Shown here in pieces: positions 1 to 5,731 of a DNA stretch of 37,118 nucleotides (position 1 is its first letter; each line of letters begins with the position of its first letter). The notes beneath the pieces were generated by a model, which had not been told where the DNA came from, ran no database searches, and saw nothing but the letters and a program-made list of their open reading frames with translations. This DNA comes from CAYPNF01 sp964411985 (GTDB lineage Bacteria; Verrucomicrobiota; Verrucomicrobiia; Limisphaerales; J093), in the NCBI GenBank assembly GCA_964411985.1, contig CAYPNF010000072.1:1-37118 (forward strand), given 5' to 3'. The position numbers were made by a program, and so were the translations under genes.

Positions 1-457
1 TGGCGCCAAAGCGCTCCGCCTTCTGGGGGATGGAACTGACGGCAGCCAGGACGCCGGCCTTCTTGAGTTCCTCGACGCGTCGGCTGATGAGCTCTTCCTT
101 GATCGGCTCGAGATAGATCTTCTGGATCAGGGAGGTCACCTCGTCTTTGCTGGCTTTGACGATCTGCCCAAGAATCTCCTCCGGATTCTCATAGCGGGTC
201 TGGACACCTTCCAGGTTGATGACCCCGAGGCCGCCGAGCTTGCCCATGGCGATGCAGAACCGCACGTCGGTGACCCCGTCCATCGCGCTGGCCATGATGG
301 GAATCTTAAGCTTGTGGGCCGACCCATCCTTTTTCGGGATCTGGAAACTGATGTCGACTTCAGCGGGGTTGACGGTCACATCACCTGGTACAAGGGCGAT
401 CTCGTCAAAACCGTAGGTCACACGAGCTTTTCGGTTGCGTCCAATCCACATTCCCAT
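1..457 (-). CDS. guaB3: GuaB3-family IMP dehydrogenase-related protein, 5' part (runs off left edge)
   Basis: The minus strand from 457 encodes about 152 residues and stays open to the window edge. The opening (MGMWIGRNRKARVTYGF, then DEIALVPG) and the stretch MASAMDGV...GKLGGLGVINLEG...TRYENP match the start of the IMP dehydrogenase/GMP reductase TIM barrel in its GuaB3 form. Classical GuaB carries CBS domains after the first strands; none is seen here so far. The catalytic cysteine loop lies outside the window. GuaB3 enzymes are known from actinobacteria and cyanobacteria and interconvert guanine nucleotide precursors, but exact activity cannot be read from this part. ATG 457 has GGAG nine bases upstream; ATG 451 is a weaker alternative. 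It is the last visible gene of the exbB-exbD-tonB-like run, 16 bp after the zinc-ribbon gene. Confidence 0.82.
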   Translation of the reverse strand, partial: MGMWIGRNRKARVTYGFDEIALVPGDVTVNPAEVDISFQIPKKDGSAHKLKIPIMASAMDGVTDVRFCIAMGKLGGLGVINLEGVQTRYENPEEILGQIVKASKDEVTSLIQKIYLEPIKEELISRRVEELKKAGVLAAVSSIPQKAERFGA

Positions 458-473
458 AGTTCAAATCTCCGGT

Positions 474-698
474 TTAGAAGGTAAAGACTTCGTTCACGGT
501 CCCACATTGGGGGCAGCGGGAGCGATCCACATCTGGGTCGTCCGTGTACACATACCCGCATTTGTCACATCGGAATACGTGATCCTCGGTCGAAGTTGGT
601 CCGAAACTTCGCCTTCGGAGCTCGAAGTATATGGCGACGGCGGAAAGAGCGGCAAGCAAAGAAAAGACGAAGGCGAAGAGGAGAGCTGACACACTCAT
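474..698 (-). CDS. Small membrane-anchored zinc-ribbon protein
   Basis: A 74-residue protein with one N-terminal hydrophobic helix (about residues 4-24), a basic patch (RRR, 28-30) and a C-terminal four-cysteine ribbon: C44, C47, C62 and C65 in the pattern CxxC-x14-CxxC, as in HypA- or rubredoxin-like zinc ribbons. The positive patch after the helix favours a cytoplasmic ribbon. Its ATG overlaps the stop of the TonB-like gene by four bases (ATGA), implying translational coupling, and guaB3 follows after 16 bp. I recognise no named family and assign no function. A metal-sensing or structural role beside an ExbB/ExbD/TonB energy system is only a guess. Confidence 0.75.
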   Translation of the reverse strand: MSVSALLFAFVFSLLAALSAVAIYFELRRRSFGPTSTEDHVFRCDKCGYVYTDDPDVDRSRCPQCGTVNEVFTF

Positions 699-1588
699 AT
701 CATCCGGCTCGCATCCAGCTGGTTATCAGAATATTCAGCATCTTTGTCCCCCAGGATTAGGAGCTTCGGAGGCTCGACAAATCCACCGTCGGCGAAACGA
801 CTGGCTTTGGATGTTCTGGGAGGACCCGAGGCAACGGGTTCGGCAGTAGACCAACGGAACACCACCCGACCCCAAACCCATGGTTGTGAACGGGATGGAT
901 CCGTCTTGACTTCGAAACGCAGGCGGCGGGCCAGATTCAGACCTTCCTGGTCCGCAGCAGCTAAACCACTCGACGAAAGCAAGATCGCGGATTCCACGTT
1001 CCCGAACCGGCCCACCACCAGTTGCACCACGGTCGGTCGTAGGATGTCAGTATGGGGCCAGGAGGGCAGACTCGGCACGGCCAACGGCTGGAACTTCTCC
1101 AGTCCACCCTCAAGGCGCAGGGTACTGCCTCCCACCAACGGATGGAGCTGGGCTTCCGGCAGAGAAGCAGCGGGACGGCGTGGGGCCAGCACAGACTGGG
1201 GCCCCTCCCCACGACGCGCGGTCAAAAGCGGCAATGCGACCCCCAAGGGGCTCTCCCCCAAAGCTAACCAACGGGACGGTTCGTTAGAAACCGAGAGCCG
1301 CATCTCCGGTCTTTGCACCGTGCGCCACACGGAGCCAGCAAAGCCGTGCGGCGTCAACAGGGCAAAAGCAGCGGGATCATTTGCCCAGGGTACTTCTCCT
1401 AGCGCCTGGCTAGCTTGAGGTTGGGTGAGAAGGCGATATCGGGTTGACGCCTCTGGCGTCGGCACCGCCGGAGGGGTCCGAGCGGAGAAGACAAAAAGCA
1501 AAAGGACTTGGGCAGCCACCAAGCCCGCGCCCGTCGCCCACCAACGCCGGACTGACCACGAGCCGGAAAGTTGGGAGAGATGGCTCAC
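695..1588 (-). CDS. TonB-like energy transducer protein
   Basis: A 297-residue protein with a short cytoplasmic N-terminus, one membrane helix (about residues 17-35) followed by a proline-rich start of the periplasmic part, and a C-terminal region (about 180-265) that fits the TonB C-terminal fold: VVQLVVGRFGNVESAILLSSSGL, then an ARRLRFEV strand and a WGRVVFRW end. TonB proteins carry ExbB/ExbD energy to outer-membrane receptors. The long Pro/Lys spacer of classical TonB is missing, and residues 60-170 are a variable linker I cannot classify. The ATG overlaps the exbD stop by four bases, and the stop overlaps the zinc-ribbon gene start, so all appear coupled. The family call rests on the C-terminal pattern plus context. 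No TonB-dependent receptor gene is in the window. Confidence 0.72.
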   Translation of the reverse strand: MSHLSQLSGSWSVRRWWATGAGLVAAQVLLLFVFSARTPPAVPTPEASTRYRLLTQPQASQALGEVPWANDPAAFALLTPHGFAGSVWRTVQRPEMRLSVSNEPSRWLALGESPLGVALPLLTARRGEGPQSVLAPRRPAASLPEAQLHPLVGGSTLRLEGGLEKFQPLAVPSLPSWPHTDILRPTVVQLVVGRFGNVESAILLSSSGLAAADQEGLNLARRLRFEVKTDPSRSQPWVWGRVVFRWSTAEPVASGPPRTSKASRFADGGFVEPPKLLILGDKDAEYSDNQLDASRMI

Positions 1589-2037
1589 GGCGTGGGAGGA
1601 GCGTTGGTGGAGGACGGTCCAGGAAACAGTTTGGGCCGCCGAGCTATGACTACCTCCTGAACGCCGGCCTCACGCGCGATCCCGGAGAGAGTCGTCACCA
1701 CGTCCAACCGCACGGCCGCATCCGCCTGGATCAGAAGGCTCACCGGCGGCTTGATGGATCGCACTTTGGAGGTAAGGCGTTCCCTCAAGGCTTTTTCCGA
1801 GACCGCCTGATGCTCGAAGTAGTACTGACCACCCGCATCGACCGCGACAAACAGCGCTGGTGGAACCATGGGGGCGGCCTCGGGCCCGGTCGACTCTGGC
1901 AATTCCAGCCGCACCCCTGGAGGGGGTACCAGGTGGGTATTCAAGAGCAGGAAGATCACAAGCAGAAAGAAGACTCCCGCAAACGGGGCAACATCCAGTT
2001 GTCCGGTGAAGGTCTTGAGATTGCGAGAGTACTTCAT
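1585..2037 (-). CDS. exbD: ExbD/TolR-family proton-channel subunit with substituted membrane aspartate
   Basis: A 150-residue protein with the ExbD plan: short cytoplasmic N-terminus, one membrane helix (about residues 16-33), and a periplasmic domain whose SLLIQADAAVRLDVVTTLSGIAREAGVQEVVIA stretch (about 100-130) fits the ExbD/TolR fold. In E. coli ExbD the helix opens with NVTPFIDV, and its Asp25 is needed for proton flow. The aligned segment here is DVAPFAGV, with Gly21 at the aspartate position. An Asp at residue 15, six positions earlier at the helix mouth, is the only acidic residue nearby. The gene sits between exbB (21-bp gap) and the TonB-like gene (ATGA overlap), so this looks like an intact but chemically altered subunit. 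The C-terminal tail PGPSSTNAPPTP is probably disordered. Confidence 0.85.
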   Translation of the reverse strand: MKYSRNLKTFTGQLDVAPFAGVFFLLVIFLLLNTHLVPPPGVRLELPESTGPEAAPMVPPALFVAVDAGGQYYFEHQAVSEKALRERLTSKVRSIKPPVSLLIQADAAVRLDVVTTLSGIAREAGVQEVVIARRPKLFPGPSSTNAPPTP

Positions 2038-2058
2038 GAACTCGGCGTTCGAGGGCGG

Positions 2059-2676
2059 CTAGGCCTTTCTAGGCTCCGCAAGGAAGTTCAGGATCTCCGT
2101 AGAGGCTTTCTCCATGTCGAGGACGATCTTGTTCACCCTGCTGACCAAGAAGTTGTAGCCGGCATAGGCAGGGATGGATACCGCCAGGCCCGCACCTGTG
2201 CAGACCAGGGCCTTCCAAATACCGCCTGCCAACGACGCCGACGTGGCGGACAAGCCTGACGTCTGCAGGGTCTGAAACACGTCGACAAAACCGAGCACCG
2301 TTCCCAAGAGTCCCATGATGGGAGCGATTTGAGCCACCGTGGCCAGAAGATTCAGCTTTTCTTCAAGGCGTGGCACCTCCAGCAGCCCCCCCTCCTCCAA
2401 CGCCTCACGCATTCCCTCGCGTCCGCGGTCCCGGCTGAGAATCGCCGTCTTCACCAAGCGCGCGACCGGGCCGGGCGTGGCCTCACAGATGGAGATTGCT
2501 TCCACGACATTGTCGCGGCGGAGAACGTTTCGGACCCCGTTCAGGAACTCGAAGGAGTTGATCTGTTCGCGGTGATAGAACAGGAGACGTTCCACGAAGA
2601 CCGCGACGGCGACCCCGCCTGCGATCAGGAGGAGCCACATCATTGCGCCACCGTGCTTCAGCAACTCAGGCAACAT
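2059..2676 (-). CDS. exbB: ExbB/TolQ/MotA-family proton channel protein
   Basis: A 205-residue inner-membrane protein with three predicted helices (about residues 11-29, 110-131 and 151-177) and the large cytoplasmic loop between helices 1 and 2 typical of ExbB/TolQ. The segment APIMGLLGTVLGFVDVFQTL is the family signature before and inside helix 2. In the family, ExbB pentamers surround ExbD and harvest proton-motive force for TonB. It leads the minus-strand operon exbB-exbD-tonB-like-zinc ribbon-guaB3. Its start at 2676 faces the dUTPase gene across about 90 bp, which must hold both promoters. I saw no clear promoter there beyond an AT-rich ATAAAT near the exbB start. Confidence 0.88.
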   Translation of the reverse strand: MLPELLKHGGAMMWLLLIAGGVAVAVFVERLLFYHREQINSFEFLNGVRNVLRRDNVVEAISICEATPGPVARLVKTAILSRDRGREGMREALEEGGLLEVPRLEEKLNLLATVAQIAPIMGLLGTVLGFVDVFQTLQTSGLSATSASLAGGIWKALVCTGAGLAVSIPAYAGYNFLVSRVNKIVLDMEKASTEILNFLAEPRKA

Positions 2677-2767
2677 AGAGTCTATTTATCCTCATTCGAG
2701 GCAGTTTCGCAATGTCCAAGTCAAAAACAACTTGCCTGAAGGCTGCAACCTCCGGATTCTGACGGAC

Positions 2768-3148
2768 ATGTCAACACCCGACAAACTGAACGAACTGTTC
2801 CGCATGCAGCAGGCGCTCAATGAGCGAATCGGCGTTGTAACCCACGGCATGTCCGACGAGGAGAAGACGAAGTGGGTACTCAATTACTGCCGGGCCATGA
2901 CCCAGGAAATCGCCGAACTGACCGACTCCGTCCCCTGGAAATGGTGGGCCAAGTACCAGAAGTTCGACGAACAGAACGCGCGGGTTGAGGTCGTGGACCT
3001 CTTCCACTTCCTGATTAGTCTGGCGCAGGTGCTGGGAATGTCGGCAGAGGACGTGTACGAGGCTTATCTGAAGAAGAACAAGGTCAACTTTCAGCGACAG
3101 GATTCCGGGTATGCGCAAAAGGACGAAAACGACTCCAAACACATCTGA
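2768..3148 (+). CDS. dut: Dimeric all-alpha dUTPase (dUTP diphosphatase)
   Basis: From the ATG at 2768 this is 126 residues. The metal-binding pattern of all-alpha NTP pyrophosphatases is present: QEIAE (46-50) with paired glutamates, then VEVVDLFHF (73-81) with E74 and D77. The WKWW...Y...FDEQN segment and the C-terminal KNKVNFQRQDSGY block resemble dimeric dUTPases (Leishmania, Campylobacter and phage type), which hydrolyse dUTP to dUMP and pyrophosphate to keep uracil out of DNA. An in-frame TTG at 2732 would add 12 residues without a ribosome site, so I prefer 2768. The 3' end overlaps hpt by 38 bp in another frame. A MazG-like pyrophosphatase of other specificity is the main alternative. 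Confidence 0.82.
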   Translation: MSTPDKLNELFRMQQALNERIGVVTHGMSDEEKTKWVLNYCRAMTQEIAELTDSVPWKWWAKYQKFDEQNARVEVVDLFHFLISLAQVLGMSAEDVYEAYLKKNKVNFQRQDSGYAQKDENDSKHI

Positions 3149-3767
3149 TCCGGGCCTCGAGATCGGCCAGACACCAGTAGGCCAAAGGCGCAGGAGGGTC
3201 CCCGCCCCTTGGGACGCCAACATTGGCGAAGTGCTCATCAGCGAACGTCAGATCCGCCAACGCGTGCGATCCCTGGCGGAAGCCATCACCAACGACTACG
3301 CCGGAAAGGAACTCTCCGTCGTCGCGCTCCTGACCGGGACGGTGGTCTTCCTCGCGGATCTGCTGCGCGACCTTCCCCTGCCGCTGCGGCTCGATTTCAT
3401 GGGGGTTTCCAGTTACGGGTCGGAAACCGTTTCCAAGTCGATGACCCTGACCAAAGAACTGCGCATGGACATCCGCGGACGCGAGGTTCTGCTGGTGGAT
3501 GACATCCTGGATACCGGTCGCACGCTCCACCTGGTGCAGAAAAAGCTCCGAGGGCTCCGGCCCAAGAGCCTTCGCACTTGTGTACTGCTGGACAAGCCCA
3601 GCCGAAGAGCTCAGCCCATCCAGGCGGACTACGTGGGGTTCATCATACCCGACTTGTTCGTGGTGGGTTACGGGCTGGATTACGCTGAGAAGTACCGGAA
3701 CCTGCCGTTTATCGGAGTCTTGAAGGAAGAGTCAACCCGGGGGCCAAGCCATGGGCCTGCCTCCTAG
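3111..3767 (+). CDS. hpt: Hypoxanthine phosphoribosyltransferase
   Basis: A 218-residue protein with the type I phosphoribosyltransferase core. The PRPP-binding loop VLLVDDILDTGRT lies at about 126-138, an LTGTVVFLADLLR segment near 74-86 corresponds to the pyrophosphate loop region, and DFMGVSSYGS (95-104) is the flexible catalytic loop typical of Hpt. The enzyme salvages hypoxanthine (often guanine) to IMP/GMP with PRPP. The family usually begins near IGEVLISE (residue 38 here), so the first 35 or so basic residues are an unusual extension. No ATG/GTG/TTG start was seen closer to the core. The gene starts inside dut and its end overlaps the convergent hinT end by 36 bp. It fits a nucleotide-salvage block with dut, guaB3 and nrdR. 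Confidence 0.88.
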   Translation: MRKRTKTTPNTSDPGLEIGQTPVGQRRRRVPAPWDANIGEVLISERQIRQRVRSLAEAITNDYAGKELSVVALLTGTVVFLADLLRDLPLPLRLDFMGVSSYGSETVSKSMTLTKELRMDIRGREVLLVDDILDTGRTLHLVQKKLRGLRPKSLRTCVLLDKPSRRAQPIQADYVGFIIPDLFVVGYGLDYAEKYRNLPFIGVLKEESTRGPSHGPAS

Positions 3768-4076
3768 GATATGACAGTGCAGGTGCGGGACTGATTCCCC
3801 TCCATTGGGGCCGTTATTGATCACCAACCGATAACCGGTGGCGGCGAGCCCTTCCTTTGCGGCCACCTCCGCGGCCTTGAGCAACATGTGCCCTAGCAAG
3901 GATTGATCTTCTCCCTTCGCTTCCGCAACCCGCGGGATCACTTTGCGCGGAACCAGCAGGATATGGGTGGGAGCCTGCGGCTGGATGTCTCGGAATGCCA
4001 CTACCAAGTCGTCTTCGTAGACGAGCTTGGCGGGGATTTCCCGACTGCAAATCTTCTCAAACAATGTTTTGCTCAT
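3732..4076 (-). CDS. hinT: HIT-family nucleotide hydrolase (HinT type)
   Basis: A 114-residue protein of normal HinT length. It has the N-terminal LFEKICSREIPAKLVYEDD block, PQAPTHILLVPRK (34-44), and the catalytic histidine triad at H98, H100 and H102 in SVPHLHCHILGGR, ending in the conserved WPPG. HinT enzymes are dimeric purine nucleoside phosphoramidases that cleave adenosine-5'-phosphoramidates and similar adducts. The gene is convergent with hpt, the two coding ends overlapping by 36 bp, so any terminator must lie inside coding sequence. The bases just before the ATG (CTCAGATCT) are identical to those before the small gene starting at 9884. Confidence 0.92.
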   Translation of the reverse strand: MSKTLFEKICSREIPAKLVYEDDLVVAFRDIQPQAPTHILLVPRKVIPRVAEAKGEDQSLLGHMLLKAAEVAAKEGLAATGYRLVINNGPNGGESVPHLHCHILGGRPMAWPPG

Positions 4077-4111
4077 AGATCTGAGAACCCAAAACCCCTG
4101 TCAGTCATTCG

Positions 4112-4666
4112 CTACTGGACCACCAGTGCAACCTCTCCGTTGGGCTTGGCGGCAGTGGCGCACTCCCGCACGTACTCCACGATCCGATCGCTCAGCACCT
4201 GGCACCGTGGAGTCCAACGACGCGTACCAACGAGCAGTTTGACACAGGTTCTCAGGCCAGTGAACCGCACCATGCGGGGTTTCGCAGACAACTGACCTGT
4301 CACTTCCTGTCGGAGCCTGAGGAAGAAAGCGAGTTCGAAACCCTGACCGGACTCGCGCGCCAAGCGGGAGAGATCCGATTCCACCACCCCCTCAGAAGTC
4401 TCATTCGGCATCTCGATCCCCACCTCAAATCCAAACCCGCGCAACACCCGGCATAAAGCCTCGCTAAACTCCGCAACCGTGACACATTCCTTACCCAACT
4501 CGTCCCGGAAAAACTGAAGCACCCCTCGAGCCGCGTTGCGAATGACGTCAGGATCGATCGCAGCCGTGTTGTCACCCACCAGTTCGATGGCTACCTGCTC
4601 CACGGCGCACGGGATCATTCCGTAGGCGGTGTCAAAAACCAGGCAATCGGAATGTAGTTGTATCAT
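4112..4666 (-). CDS. Uncharacterised protein overlapping nrdR
   Basis: I do not recognise this 184-residue protein. From the ATG at 4666, which has GAGG six bases upstream, it begins MIQLHSDCLVFDTAYGMIPC. The middle (VIRNAARGVLQFFRDELGKECVTVAEFSEALCRVLRGFGFEV, about 50-90) looks helical and recalls the helices of an ATP-cone, the domain found in NrdR, though no nucleotide-binding motif is visible. A second part (about 105-184) has LARESGQGFELAFFLRLRQEV and a C-terminal segment on numbered or ordered positions with several cysteines. An in-frame start at 4756 would bury 120 bp inside nrdR and lacks a ribosome site. The 35-bp overlap with nrdR suggests coupled translation and a linked role. Confidence 0.7.
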   Translation of the reverse strand: MIQLHSDCLVFDTAYGMIPCAVEQVAIELVGDNTAAIDPDVIRNAARGVLQFFRDELGKECVTVAEFSEALCRVLRGFGFEVGIEMPNETSEGVVESDLSRLARESGQGFELAFFLRLRQEVTGQLSAKPRMVRFTGLRTCVKLLVGTRRWTPRCQVLSDRIVEYVRECATAAKPNGEVALVVQ

Positions 4667-5117
4667 GTCGCACCTCGAGTTTCTTAACGGCCTGCACAAA
4701 GTCCGTGGCTTCTTCAAAACGCCGGTAGACGCTCGCAAATCTAACATAGGCCACACCGTCGAGTCGGCGCAATACCTCCATCACTCGTTCCCCGATATCC
4801 AGGCAGGGAACTTCATCCTCGAATTCATCGTGCAGCGATGCCGAGATCTGCTCCACGGCTTCCTGAATGGCATGCGGACTCACCGGCCGCTTCTGGCAGG
4901 CGCGCCGGATGCCGTTCAGCAGTTTGTCCTTGGAAAACTCCTCCCGTCGCCCATCGCGTTTCACCACCATAAGCGCCTGTTGCTCAATCTGTTCATAGGT
5001 GGTGAACCGATGCTCGCATCGCATGCACTCCCGCCGACGCCGAATCGTCGCGCCTTCCCGGGATGATCGAGAATCGATCACCTTGTCCTCCTGACAGGCA
5101 CATTTAGGACAGCGCAT
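4632..5117 (-). CDS. nrdR: NrdR, ribonucleotide reductase transcriptional repressor
   Basis: From ATG 5117 this is 161 residues, the normal NrdR length. It opens MRCPKC with a zinc ribbon formed by C3, C6, C31 and C34, has the conserved VIDSRSSREGATIRRRREC and RFTTYE blocks, and then an ATP-cone from about residue 49 (VVKRDGRREEFSKDKL). NrdR senses ATP/dATP through the cone and represses nrd operons at paired NrdR boxes. The YVRFASVYRRF segment near 125-135 is also typical. An upstream in-frame TTG would add seven residues ahead of the zinc ribbon and is unlikely. The 3' end overlaps an unknown gene by 35 bp. No ribonucleotide reductase gene is in the window. Confidence 0.95.
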   Translation of the reverse strand: MRCPKCACQEDKVIDSRSSREGATIRRRRECMRCEHRFTTYEQIEQQALMVVKRDGRREEFSKDKLLNGIRRACQKRPVSPHAIQEAVEQISASLHDEFEDEVPCLDIGERVMEVLRRLDGVAYVRFASVYRRFEEATDFVQAVKKLEVRHDTTTFRLPGF

Positions 5118-5227
5118 AAGCGGTTTCCCACGCAACAAGCGTAAGTTGGATCAACCGGTAACACACAATCTGTTGTAGTGTCAAGCCAAGGAAGGCCAAG
5201 AGAGCCCAATCGCTTGTAGATACCCCC

Positions 5228-5651
5228 GTAGCCGTGCTCGGAAGAGCGCGCTAGTTTTCCCCCATCCACTCGCCTTCTTCCGAAGGCGACTACCACTCGG
5301 TGGGTAGACGCGCTCGGAAGAGCGCGCAGACTCCATCGAGAGGGAAGTCGGCGCGGTCTGCCAACCTCGGCTACAGACAGTAAGCACTTCCTTCGGCCCC
5401 CAGTAGACGTGCTCGGAAGAGCGCGCTGGTTTTCCCCCATCCACTCGCCTTCTTCCGAAGGCGACTACCACTCGGTGGGTAGACGTGCTCGGAAGAGCGC
5501 GCAGACTCCATCGAGAGGGAAGTCGGCGCGGTCTGCCGACCTCGGCTACAGACGGTAAGCACTTCCTTCGGCCCCTAGTAGACGTGCTCGGAAGAGCGCG
5601 CAGGCTTGTCCCTTCCCCCTTAGCCACTCGCCTTCTGCCGAAGGCGACTAC
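5228..5651. repeat. REP/REPIN-like tandem array, 2.4 copies of a 175-bp unit
   Basis: Copies start at 5234, 5409 and 5584 (exact 175-bp period; the third is short and altered). Five plus-oriented elements have the form GTAG, 1-2 bases, then a 7-bp stem CGCGCTC (or CGTGCTC)/GAGCGCG around a GGAA loop: feet at 5228, 5304, 5403, 5479 and 5578. Three minus-oriented ones (5270-5293, 5445-5468, 5628-5651) have the same plan with stem CGCCTTC/GAAGGCG and loop GGAA or, in the last, GGCA. In the first two units a minus and a plus element face each other GTAG to GTAG across 10 bp (CACTCGGTGG), the REPIN arrangement. A third GTAG-footed imperfect palindrome sits on minus near 5374. This fills most of the gene-free stretch 5118-5731. 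Confidence 0.8.
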
Positions 5652-5731
5652 TGGCGAAGTGAGGATCGGAAACATTCGCACGGGATGATAATGTCTAGAC
5701 AAATCACTTCTGTTAAGAAAACCTCTACATC
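5652..5731 (+). other. Leader of the GH38 gene, no clear signal
   Basis: This 80-bp stretch between the hairpin array and the GH38 start is more AT-rich than its surroundings and must hold the mannosidase promoter if the gene is transcribed alone. I found no convincing -35/-10 pair and no Shine-Dalgarno sequence; the bases just before the ATG are CCTCTACATC. The remaining bases of the 5118-5731 gap, 5118-5227, show nothing recognisable. Confidence 0.4.

Noticed and set aside
1444..2259. 271-codon plus-strand frame across tonB-like/exbD/exbB
   Set aside because: It spans three genes antisense and has a charged, low-complexity product typical of GC-rich shadows.
5228..5651. CRISPR array
   Set aside because: The repeats are 175-bp units with internal palindromes, no constant short repeat with unique spacers, and no cas genes are present.
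5181..5702. Long minus-strand frames (up to 173 codons) through the 5.2-5.7 kb repeats
   Set aside because: Their products merely repeat the translated 175-bp unit (RSSEHVYPPSG-type), with no start signal; this is hairpin DNA, not a gene.
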